A program made the translations under genes and the position numbers. Positions 45,446 through 52,646 of a stretch of 64,000 nucleotides of DNA are shown one piece after another (within the stretch, counting starts at the first letter, position 1; each line of letters opens with the position of its first letter). Below the pieces are notes generated by a model. The model was not told the origin of the DNA and searched no databases. It worked only from the letters and a program-made list of their open reading frames with translations. The DNA is from Demequina pelophila (lineage in GTDB: Bacteria; Actinomycetota; Actinomycetes; Actinomycetales; Demequinaceae): contig NZ_BBLY01000001.1 of NCBI RefSeq assembly GCF_000971175.1, positions 173,709-237,708 of the forward strand, read 5' to 3'.

Positions 45446-46279
45446 ATGGACGTGGTGGTGGCGACCGACGGCGCCTGCCTGGGCAATCCCGGGCCGGCCG
45501 GCTGGGCGTGGGTGCGCGAGGACGGCGCATGGCGCTCGGGGGCGCTCGCGCGCTCGACCAACAACGTGGGCGAGCTGCTCGCCGTGCTCGACGCCCTGCG
45601 CGAGCACGCGCGCGTGCCGCGTCTCGAGCTGCTGGTCGACTCGCAGTACGTCATCAACACGTACACGAAGTGGATGGACGGCCACCGCCGCCGCGGCTGG
45701 AAGACCTCCTCGGGATCGCCCACCAAGAACGCGGACATCCTCCAGGACCTCATCGACGTGCGCGACGCGCGCAAGGCGGCCGGGCTGCCGCCCGCGACGC
45801 TCACCTGGGTGCGCGGCCACGACGGCCACGTGCTCAACGAGTGGGCCGACGACCGCGCCTCGGCCGCGGCCCGCGTGGCCGGCGCGCGCGACGGCGAGGT
45901 GTGGGGCTCGGACGAGGGCGAGCTGCTCGACGTCGACGCGGCGCCCGCCGGGGCCAGGCCCGCCCAGGCGAGGCCGGGCGCGTCCTCCCGGGCCACCGCA
46001 TCGTCCGGGCGTACGGGGAAGGCGACCGGCGCATCGTCCACCCGCAAGCCGTCCCGCGACGGGTTCGGCAACCAGACGGACCTGGGCAAGGTGCTGGGCG
46101 CGACCGCCGTCGAGGTGGGGCGGATGCTCGAGGCCGCGGGCCTGCGCGACCCCGGGACGCGCGAGCCCACCGAGCGCGCGCTCGCGGACGGGCTGGCGAA
46201 GGCGGCGAAGCTGCGCGACGGCACGCCGTACTACCGCTGGCACACGGACCGGGCGGCCGCGGCGCTGCGCGGGGACTGA
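45446..46279 (+). CDS. ribonuclease HI with a C-terminal HTH-like domain
   Basis: Hydrolyses RNA in RNA-DNA hybrids. The 277-residue product has an RNase HI domain (about 1-150) with the catalytic acidic residues in VVATDGACLGNPGPAGW, ELLAVLDAL, LLVDSQYVIN and NEWADDRA. A linker (about 165-205) rich in Ala, Ser and Gly contains two CGCATCGTCC motifs 33 bp apart. A C-terminal domain (about 207-277, QTDLGKVLGATAVEVGRMLE) looks like a helix-turn-helix of the kind seen in phage antirepressor-type proteins. The ATG at 45446 has GGAAGGAG upstream. The fusion is unusual. Confidence 0.88.
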   Translation: MDVVVATDGACLGNPGPAGWAWVREDGAWRSGALARSTNNVGELLAVLDALREHARVPRLELLVDSQYVINTYTKWMDGHRRRGWKTSSGSPTKNADILQDLIDVRDARKAAGLPPATLTWVRGHDGHVLNEWADDRASAAARVAGARDGEVWGSDEGELLDVDAAPAGARPAQARPGASSRATASSGRTGKATGASSTRKPSRDGFGNQTDLGKVLGATAVEVGRMLEAAGLRDPGTREPTERALADGLAKAAKLRDGTPYYRWHTDRAAAALRGD

Positions 46280-46343
46280 CCCGCGACACGCGGTCGGTGC
46301 TGGGGCGGCGTCCCCCGCGGCCCCGGATGTCGGTGACGCTCTC

Positions 46344-46349
46344 TAGAAT
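46344..46349 (+). promoter_or_regulatory. -10 element of a leaderless dnaE promoter
   Basis: TAGAAT, 7-nt spacer, then ATG 46357; no Shine-Dalgarno. Confidence 0.65.
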
Positions 46350-46356
46350 CGTCCCC

Positions 46357-49300
46357 ATGCCCGGCAAGGATTTCGTTCATCTCCACGTCCACACCGAGTA
46401 CTCGATGCTGGACGGAGCGGCCAAGATCGGGGACCTGTTCAAGGAGACCGAGCGGCTGGGCCAGAAGGCCATCGCCACCACGGACCACGGGTACCTGTTC
46501 GGCGCGTACGAGTTCTGGACCAAGGGCCGGGCCGCCGGGATCAAGCCCATCATCGGCCTCGAGGCGTACCTCACCCCGGGCACCGCGCGCGGCGACCGCA
46601 CGCGCGTGCGCTGGGGCGAGCGCGGCCAGGAGTCGGACGACGTCAGCGCCGGCGGCGCGTACACCCACGCGACCATGTGGGCCCGCGACACGTCCGGCAT
46701 GCACAACCTGTTCCGGCTCGCGTCCTATGCGTCGCTCGAGGGGCACTTCTACAAGGCGCGCATGGACCGCGACCTGCTCCAGCGCTTCTCCAAGGGCCTC
46801 ATCGCGACCACCGGCTGCCCGTCGGGCGAGGTGCAGACGCGCCTGCGCCTGGGCCAGTACAAGGAGGCGCTCAAGGCCGCCGCGGAGTTCCAGGACATCT
46901 TCGGCAAGGACAGCTACTACGTCGAGCTCATGGACCACGGGCTCGACATTGAGAAGCGCGTGTTCGAGGACCTGCTGAGGATCTCCAAGGACATCGGCGC
47001 GCCGCTGGTCGCGACCAACGACCTCCACTACACCAAGCGCGAGGACTCGACGGCGCACGAGGCGCTCCTGTGCGTCCAGTCGGGATCGACGCTCAGCGAG
47101 CCCACGTACGACCAGGGCGGCAAGCGCTTCGCGTTCTCCGGCGACGGCTACTACGTCAAGTCGACCGAGGAGATGTGGAAGATCTGGGGCGACTACCCGG
47201 AGGCGCTGCACAACACGGTCGCGATCGCGGAGCAGTGCGAGGTGGAGTTCGACACCAAGGCGGACTACATGCCGCTGTACGACTGCCCGCCGGGGGAGGA
47301 CGAGCACTCGTGGTTCGTCAAGGAGGTCCAGAAGGGCCTCCACGAGCGCTACGGCGAGGAGATCCCCGCCAACGTGCAGGAGCGCGCGAACTTCGAGATC
47401 GAGGTCATCGCGGGCAAGGGCTACCCGGGCTACTTCCTCGTGGTCGCCGACTTCATCCAGTGGTCCAAGGACAACGGCATCCGCGTGGGTCCGGGGCGCG
47501 GCTCCGGCGCGGGCTCGATGGCCGCGTACGCGATGAAGATCACGGACATCGACCCCATCGAGCACCAGCTGTACTTCGAGCGCTTCCTCAACCCGGAGCG
47601 CGAGTCCAAGCCCGACTTCGATGTGGACTTCGACGAGCGCCGGCGCGGCGAGGTCATCCAGTACGTCACGGACAAGTACGGCCAGGAGAAGGTGTCGATG
47701 ATCGTCACCTTCGGCACCATCAAGGCCAAGCAGGCGCTCAAGGACTCGACGCGCGTGCTGGGCAAGCCCTTCGCCCTGGGCGAGCAGCTCACCAAGGCCT
47801 ACCCCGAGGCCATCATGGGCAAGGACATGCCGCTGATCGGCGTCACCGACCCCGAGCACCCGCGCCACTACGAGGGCGACGACTTCCGCAAGCTCCTGGA
47901 GACGGACCCCGAGGCGCAGCAGGTGTTCGAGCTCGCGCAGGGCCTCGAGGGGCTGAAGCGCCAGTGGGGCGTGCACGCGGCGGGCGTCATCATGTCCTCG
48001 GACCCCATCATCGACGTCATCCCCATCATGCGCCGCGAGGCCGACGGCGCGGTCATCACCCAGTTCGACTACCCCACGTGCGAGACGCTGGGCCTGGTCA
48101 AGATGGACTTCCTGGGGCTGCGCAACCTCACGATCCTGGACGATGCGCTCGAGAACATCGTCGACAACGGCAAGGAGCCGCTGGTCCTCGAGGACCTGCC
48201 CCTGCACGACGACGGCGCCTTCGACCTGCTGTGCCGCGGCGAGACCCTGGGCGTGTTCCAGCTCGACGGCACCGCGATGCGCTCGCTGCTGCGCCAGATG
48301 CGGCCCGACACGTTCGAGGACATCTCCGCGGTGCTCGCGCTGTACCGCCCCGGCCCCATGGGCGCGAACTCGCACATCAACTACGCGGAGCGCAAGAACG
48401 GCCGCCAGGAGATCGTCCCCATCCACCCCGAGCTGGAGGAGCCGCTCAAGGAGGTGCTGGGGATCACCTACGGCCTCATCGTCTACCAGGAGCAGGTCCA
48501 GCGCATCGCGCAGATCATCGCCGGCTACACGCTGGGCCGAGCGGACCTGCTGCGCCGCGCGATGGGAAAGAAGAAGCGCGAGGTCCTCGAGAAGGAGTTC
48601 ATCCCCTTCCGCGACGGCGGCCTCGAGCGCGGCTTCTCCGAGGAGGCCATCCAGGCGCTGTGGGACATCATGGTCCCGTTCGCCGACTACGCGTTCAACA
48701 AGGCGCACACCGCCGCGTACGGCGTGCTGTCGTTCTGGACCGCGTACCTCAAGGCGCACTATCCCACCGAGTACATGGCCGCGCTGCTCACCTCCGTGGG
48801 CACGGACAAGGACAAGTCCGCCATCTACCTGGCCGAATGTCGCCGCATGGGCATCACCGTGCTGCCGCCGGACGTCAACGAGTCCAAGGGCACCTTCGCG
48901 GCCGTGGGCGGCGACATCCGCTTCGGCATGACCGCGGTGCGCAACGTGGGCGCGAACGTCGTGGCGGAGATCATCCGGGCGCGTGAGGAGAAGGGCAAGT
49001 TCACGGACTTCGCCGACTTCCTCGACAAGGTCTCCGCGACCGTGTGCAACAAGCGCACCATCGACTCGCTCATCAAGGCGGGCGCGTTCGACTCGATGGG
49101 CTCCTCGCGCCGCGCGCTCAACACGGTGCACGAGCAGGCGATCGACGCCGTCATCGGGGTGAAGAAGCAGGAGGCCACGGGCCAGTTCGACCTCTTCGCC
49201 GAGGTCGAGGACGTGGGCGGGGGAGTGAAGGTCGAGGTCCCCAACCTCGAGGAGTGGGACAAGAAGACCAAGCTCAACCTCGAGCGCGACATGCTGGGCC

Positions 49301-49899
49301 TTTACGTGTCCGATCACCCGCTGTCCGGGCTCGACCACGTGATCCGCGCGGAGTCCTCCCACCAGATCCTGGGCGCGACGCCCGCGAACGGCGTGGCCGA
49401 CGGCTCCCAGATCACGCTGGCCGGCCTGGTCACCCGCGTGGACCGGCGCATCGCCAAGTCCGGCAACCCGTACGCGATCGTCACGCTCGAGGACATGACC
49501 GGCGAGTGCGAGGTGTCCTTCTTCTCCAAGACGTACGACACCTACGCGCGCGACCTCGCCGAGGACGCCGTCGTGGCCATCAAGGTGCGCTGCCGCGAGA
49601 AGGGCGACGGCGGCCTCCAGTACTCCGCCGTCGAGCTGCGCATGCCCAACGTCAACGTCACGGACAGCTCGCCCGTGGCGATCACCGTGCCGGCCGCGCG
49701 CATCACGCCGCCGCTGGTCGAGGAGGTCAAGGGCATCCTGCGCGCCCACCCGGGCGCGATCGAGGTGCGCATGGTGCTCACGGGCCCCGACCAGCCGCTC
49801 ACCATGCGGCTGGCCGACGAGTTCCGCGTGACGCGGTCCTCCGCGCTCTACGGGGATCTCAAGGCCGCGCTGGGCCCCGGCTGCCTCCAGGGGGTGTAG
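46357..49899 (+). CDS. dnaE: DNA polymerase III alpha subunit DnaE
   Basis: Replicative C-family DNA polymerase. The 1180-residue product is full length (DnaE1 type). It has an N-terminal PHP domain (HLHVHTEYSMLDGA, TTDHGYLFG), palm motifs PDFDVDFDERRR with catalytic Asp residues near residue 427 and KMDFLGLRNLTIL, a helix-hairpin-helix region, and a C-terminal OB fold (ITLAGLVTRVDRRI). Intact PHP metal ligands suggest proofreading activity, as shown for mycobacterial DnaE1; here inferred. The leaderless promoter sets the ATG at 46357. The intergenic DNA after it is repeat-rich. Confidence 0.97.
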   Translation: MPGKDFVHLHVHTEYSMLDGAAKIGDLFKETERLGQKAIATTDHGYLFGAYEFWTKGRAAGIKPIIGLEAYLTPGTARGDRTRVRWGERGQESDDVSAGGAYTHATMWARDTSGMHNLFRLASYASLEGHFYKARMDRDLLQRFSKGLIATTGCPSGEVQTRLRLGQYKEALKAAAEFQDIFGKDSYYVELMDHGLDIEKRVFEDLLRISKDIGAPLVATNDLHYTKREDSTAHEALLCVQSGSTLSEPTYDQGGKRFAFSGDGYYVKSTEEMWKIWGDYPEALHNTVAIAEQCEVEFDTKADYMPLYDCPPGEDEHSWFVKEVQKGLHERYGEEIPANVQERANFEIEVIAGKGYPGYFLVVADFIQWSKDNGIRVGPGRGSGAGSMAAYAMKITDIDPIEHQLYFERFLNPERESKPDFDVDFDERRRGEVIQYVTDKYGQEKVSMIVTFGTIKAKQALKDSTRVLGKPFALGEQLTKAYPEAIMGKDMPLIGVTDPEHPRHYEGDDFRKLLETDPEAQQVFELAQGLEGLKRQWGVHAAGVIMSSDPIIDVIPIMRREADGAVITQFDYPTCETLGLVKMDFLGLRNLTILDDALENIVDNGKEPLVLEDLPLHDDGAFDLLCRGETLGVFQLDGTAMRSLLRQMRPDTFEDISAVLALYRPGPMGANSHINYAERKNGRQEIVPIHPELEEPLKEVLGITYGLIVYQEQVQRIAQIIAGYTLGRADLLRRAMGKKKREVLEKEFIPFRDGGLERGFSEEAIQALWDIMVPFADYAFNKAHTAAYGVLSFWTAYLKAHYPTEYMAALLTSVGTDKDKSAIYLAECRRMGITVLPPDVNESKGTFAAVGGDIRFGMTAVRNVGANVVAEIIRAREEKGKFTDFADFLDKVSATVCNKRTIDSLIKAGAFDSMGSSRRALNTVHEQAIDAVIGVKKQEATGQFDLFAEVEDVGGGVKVEVPNLEEWDKKTKLNLERDMLGLYVSDHPLSGLDHVIRAESSHQILGATPANGVADGSQITLAGLVTRVDRRIAKSGNPYAIVTLEDMTGECEVSFFSKTYDTYARDLAEDAVVAIKVRCREKGDGGLQYSAVELRMPNVNVTDSSPVAITVPAARITPPLVEEVKGILRAHPGAIEVRMVLTGPDQPLTMRLADEFRVTRSSALYGDLKAALGPGCLQGV

Positions 49900-49930
49900 C
49901 CGCGCTTCCCCTCGCGCTTGGGCGCCCCCT

Positions 49931-49993
49931 CCGGCGCGCGGCGCACACAGCCCGGCGCGCGGTGCGCCCGACCCGGCGCGCGGCGCACCCACC
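49931..49993. repeat. three tandem copies of a 21-bp repeat after dnaE
   Basis: CCGGCGCGCGG starts at 49931, 49952 and 49973, each followed by a diverged GCGCAC-type half; period 21 bp (two helical turns). No gene covers it. On the minus strand it could read as GAPRAG-type heptads but no credible start exists. Confidence 0.75.
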
Positions 49994-50006
49994 CCAACGC
50001 CCTCCG

Positions 50007-50067
50007 GGTAGATGGTGGTCGGTTTTGGGAGGTCTCTGCGCGTCAGGGGTAGATGGTTGTCGTTCGG
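50007..50067 (+). repeat. 61-bp repeat element, copy A (between dnaE and small gene)
   Basis: Aligns without gaps to 58015-58075 with 45 of 61 identical positions. Each copy itself has two GGTAG half-units 41 bp apart, ending in GTCGTTCGG. Both copies lie downstream of a rightward gene and end a few bases before the stop of a leftward gene. Confidence 0.8.
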
Positions 50068-50083
50068 CGCGGCGAAGCCGGCT

Positions 50084-50221
50084 CTAGATGAGGCTGAGCG
50101 TCAGCATGCCCGCGAACGCGCCCACCGTGATCGCGGTGAGCACAAGGCGACGGCGCCAGGGGTGCGGGCGCGCGTCGGGGTCGCACCCCGCCGCGCGCTG
50201 GTCCCACTCGACGCAATCCAT
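50084..50221 (-). CDS. small single-helix membrane protein (45 aa), hypothetical
   Basis: Unrecognised small gene. It reads MDCVEWDQRAAGCDPDARPH, then a positively charged PWRRR stop-transfer-like signal, then one hydrophobic helix (about residues 26-45, LVLTAITVGAFAGMLTLSLI) running to the C-terminus. Two cysteines lie in the N-terminal half (residues 3 and 13). The topology is that of a tail-anchored or single-span protein with the basic end inside. The ATG at 50221 follows a CACCCT -10-like element by 6 nt, and a clean TAG ends it 17 nt before repeat copy A. Coding potential looks good, but conservation must be checked. Confidence 0.6.
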   Translation of the reverse strand: MDCVEWDQRAAGCDPDARPHPWRRRLVLTAITVGAFAGMLTLSLI

Positions 50222-50264
50222 GGCTCCAGGGTGGCACAGGCGCCTGCGCGCCCGGGTCTTCCGG

Positions 50265-50373
50265 GGCCGGGCGACACGATTCGCTCCCTGAGAGCCAGGG
50301 ACCGGCCGAAAGCGACACGATTCGCTCTAGCGGACTCGCGCGGGGCCCGGCCGAAGGCGGCGCGAATCGCGCC
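50265..50373. repeat. three diverged copies of a GGCCGAA-GCGACACGATTCGCTC repeat
   Basis: GCGACACGATTCGCTC is exact at 50271-50286 and 50312-50327; a third copy (50349-50373) has compensating changes and becomes the odd palindrome GGCGCGA-A-TCGCGCC (50359-50373). Each is preceded by GGCCG. The cluster lies between the divergent 45-aa gene and DUF4260; no gene is seen within. Confidence 0.7.
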
Positions 50374-50433
50374 ACAGAATCAGTGGGGCGCGGACCGCGA
50401 CATCATCCATCCCCGGGAACCGCCGGGCTTCGC

Positions 50434-50439
50434 TAGCGT
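50434..50439 (+). promoter_or_regulatory. -10 element of a leaderless DUF4260 promoter
   Basis: TAGCGT, 6-nt spacer, then ATG 50446. Confidence 0.5.
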
Positions 50440-50445
50440 GGAGTC

Positions 50446-50862
50446 ATGTCCCCGGTGTCGTGGCAGAGGGTCGAGGGTGCCGCGCTCGCGGCCGCGGCCA
50501 TGGTCGGGGCGGCCGCGCTCGGCGGCTGGTGGTGGCCGCTCGCGACGTTCCTGCTGTTCGACCTGAGCGCGCTCGGGTATCTGGCCGGGCCTCGACCGGG
50601 AGCGTTCACCTACAACCTGGTGCACTCGTACTGGGGACCCGCCGTGCTGCTCGTGTGGGCCGTCGCCGCGGCGGCGTGGGCGACACCCGGGCACCCCGAG
50701 GCGCTGGCGCTCGCGGCGAGCGCCTGGACCTTCCACGTGGGTGTGGACAGGGCGGTGGGTTACGGGCTCAAGGAGAACGACAGCTTCCAGCACACCCATC
50801 TGGGGTGGATAGGGCGCGGCCGCGCCGCGCGTCACGAGCACGAGGAGGGAAAACGATCATGA
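50446..50862 (+). CDS. DUF4260 membrane protein
   Basis: Small integral membrane protein of the DUF4260 family, function unknown. The 138-residue product has four predicted transmembrane helices and the family hallmarks FDLSALGYLAGPRPGAFTYNLVHSY (split, about residues 37-61) and WTFHVGVDRAVGYGLKE with SFQHTHLGWIG near the end. His/Asp residues in these motifs lie near the membrane surface. The ATG at 50446 is 6 nt after a TAGCGT -10. ATGA overlap with the VOC gene suggests joint expression. Confidence 0.85.
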   Translation: MSPVSWQRVEGAALAAAAMVGAAALGGWWWPLATFLLFDLSALGYLAGPRPGAFTYNLVHSYWGPAVLLVWAVAAAAWATPGHPEALALAASAWTFHVGVDRAVGYGLKENDSFQHTHLGWIGRGRAARHEHEEGKRS

Positions 50863-51242
50863 CCGGATGGCCCGTCATCGCCTTCGTCCCGGCGGAGGAT
50901 CAGCAGCGCGCACTCGCGTTCTACACGGAGGTGCTGGGCGCGCGGTTCCTGCGCGACGACGGGTTCGCGCTCGTGTGCGAGGCCGGCGGCACGATGCTGC
51001 GGATCGTCGAGCCCCGTGAGTTCTCCCCGCAGCCGTTCACGGTGCTCGGTTTCGAGGTCGAGGACGTCGATGCCGAGGTCGCGCGGCTCGCGGCCGCGGG
51101 CGTGCGCTTCGAGCACTTCGGCCTCGCCGAGGACGGCGCCGCATGGGAGGCGCCCAACGGCGACCGGGTCGCCTGGTTCCACGACACCGAGGGGAACCTG
51201 CTCTCCCTGTCCGCGCACGTCGAGCCCGTCGACCCCGGCTGA
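50859..51242 (+). CDS. VOC-superfamily protein (glyoxalase/bleomycin-resistance fold)
   Basis: Vicinal-oxygen-chelate fold protein; no substrate can be named. The 127-residue product has two beta-alpha-beta-beta-beta units: FVPAEDQQRALAFYTEVLG at the start and FEVEDVDAEVARLAAAGVRFEHF, WFHDTEGNLLSLSAHV in the second half. Metal-site residues of glyoxalase I are only partly evident, so catalysis is uncertain. The ATG at 50859 overlaps the DUF4260 stop; Shine-Dalgarno GAGGAGGG. The two-gene unit precedes hisD. Confidence 0.85.
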   Translation: MTGWPVIAFVPAEDQQRALAFYTEVLGARFLRDDGFALVCEAGGTMLRIVEPREFSPQPFTVLGFEVEDVDAEVARLAAAGVRFEHFGLAEDGAAWEAPNGDRVAWFHDTEGNLLSLSAHVEPVDPG

Positions 51243-51302
51243 GCGGGGCGGCGGCCCGGCGTCGCCGGGACGCGGGACGGGCGCGCACCGCGTGCGCCCG
51301 AT

Positions 51303-51308
51303 TAGGAT
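51303..51308 (+). promoter_or_regulatory. -10 element of a leaderless hisD promoter
   Basis: TAGGAT, 7-nt spacer, then GTG 51316. Confidence 0.6.
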
Positions 51309-51315
51309 TGTCCGC

Positions 51316-52629
51316 GTGCTGACCAGGATCGATCTTCGCGACCAGGACCCCACGCCCCGCGAGCTGCTGTCCATCGTGCCCCGTGCGGACGTGGACGTCG
51401 CCGACGCGCTCACCGTGGTGGAGCCCATCATCGCCGACGTGCGCGAGCGCGGGGCCGACGCCCTGCGCGAGTACGGCGAGCGCTTCGACGGCGTCGCCCC
51501 CGAGCACCTGCGCGTGCCCCAGCGCTACCTCGACCGCGCGCTCGAGGACCTCGACCCGGCGATCCGCGAGGGTCTCGAGGAGGCGATCGACCGCGTCCGT
51601 CGCTTCCACGAGGCCACCGTGCCGCCGCCGGTGCGCGTCGAGCTCGCGCCCGGCGCCGTCGTCAGCCAGCGCTGGATCCCCGTCGCCCGCGTGGGGCTCT
51701 ACGTGCCCGGCGGACTCGCGGTCTACCCGAGCTCCGTGGTGATGAACGTGGTCGCGGCGCAGGCCGCGGGCGTCCCGTCCGTCGCCGTCACCAGCCCGCC
51801 CCAGAGGTCGCATGGCGGCTACCCGCACCCGACCATTCTGGCGGCGTGCGCGCTCCTGGGCGTCACCGAGGTCTACGCCGCGGGAGGCGCGCAGGCCATC
51901 GGCATGCTCGCGTACGGCGTCGACGGGCTGTGCGACCCGGTCGACGTGGTGACCGGACCCGGCAACGTCTTCGTCGCCGCCGCCAAGCGCGCCGTCAACG
52001 GCGTGGTCGGCATCGACTCCGAGGCGGGCCCCACGGAGATCGCGGTCATCGCCGATGCGACGGCCACCGCCCGCTTCGTCGCCGCCGACCTCCTGAGCCA
52101 GGCCGAGCACGACCCCATGGCCGGCTCCGTGCTGATCACCGACTCGGAGGAGCTCGCCGACGAGGTGGACCGCGAGCTCGCCGCCCTGGTCGACGCGACC
52201 AAGCACCTCGCGCGCACCAAGGAGGCACTGTCGGGCCGCCAGAGCGCGATCATCCTCACCAAGGACATCGACCAGTCGGTCGCCGTGGCCGACGCGTACG
52301 GCGCCGAGCACCTCGAGATCCACACCGACGACGCGGTGGGCGTCGCGGGCCGGATCCGCAGCGCCGGCGCGATCTTCGTGGGCGAGCACTCCCCGGTGCC
52401 GCTGGGCGACTACCTGGCCGGCTCCAACCACGTGCTGCCCACGGGGGGCACGGCGCGCTTCGCCTCGGGGCTGAACGTCACGAGCTTCCTCAAGGCCGTC
52501 TCCCAGATCGAGTACGACGCCGCGGCGCTCGCGGCCGTGGGGGAGAAGGTGGTCGCGCTCGCGGACGCCGAGGACCTCCCCGCGCACGGCGAGGCGATCC
52601 GAGCTCGGCTCGAGGCCGCCCAGGAGTGA
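51316..52629 (+). CDS. hisD: histidinol dehydrogenase HisD
   Basis: Catalyses the last two oxidations of histidine synthesis, histidinol to histidine, with zinc and NAD. The 437-residue product has QRWIPVARVGLYVPGGLAVYPS (split), PGNVFVAAAKRAV, GIDSEAGPTEIAVIAD, the zinc/active-site region QAEHDPMAGS and AEHLEIHTDDA, and GSNHVLPTGGTARF. GTG 51316 is 7 nt after a TAGGAT -10, so leaderless. It is separated from hisC by the oppositely oriented recQ gene, so the his genes are not one operon here. Confidence 0.97.
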   Translation: MLTRIDLRDQDPTPRELLSIVPRADVDVADALTVVEPIIADVRERGADALREYGERFDGVAPEHLRVPQRYLDRALEDLDPAIREGLEEAIDRVRRFHEATVPPPVRVELAPGAVVSQRWIPVARVGLYVPGGLAVYPSSVVMNVVAAQAAGVPSVAVTSPPQRSHGGYPHPTILAACALLGVTEVYAAGGAQAIGMLAYGVDGLCDPVDVVTGPGNVFVAAAKRAVNGVVGIDSEAGPTEIAVIADATATARFVAADLLSQAEHDPMAGSVLITDSEELADEVDRELAALVDATKHLARTKEALSGRQSAIILTKDIDQSVAVADAYGAEHLEIHTDDAVGVAGRIRSAGAIFVGEHSPVPLGDYLAGSNHVLPTGGTARFASGLNVTSFLKAVSQIEYDAAALAAVGEKVVALADAEDLPAHGEAIRARLEAAQE

Positions 52630-52646
52630 CGCCCGGTCCCGTCCCC

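Noticed and set aside
41043..45446. 1467-codon open frame opposite hrpA
   Set aside because: Low-complexity shadow of the hrpA reading frame; hrpA carries complete DEAH helicase motifs.
50012..50566. 184-codon open frame starting in repeat copy A
   Set aside because: Runs through the repeats and out of frame into DUF4260. The similarity of its first residues (MVVGFGRSL) to a frame in copy B only reflects the DNA repeat.
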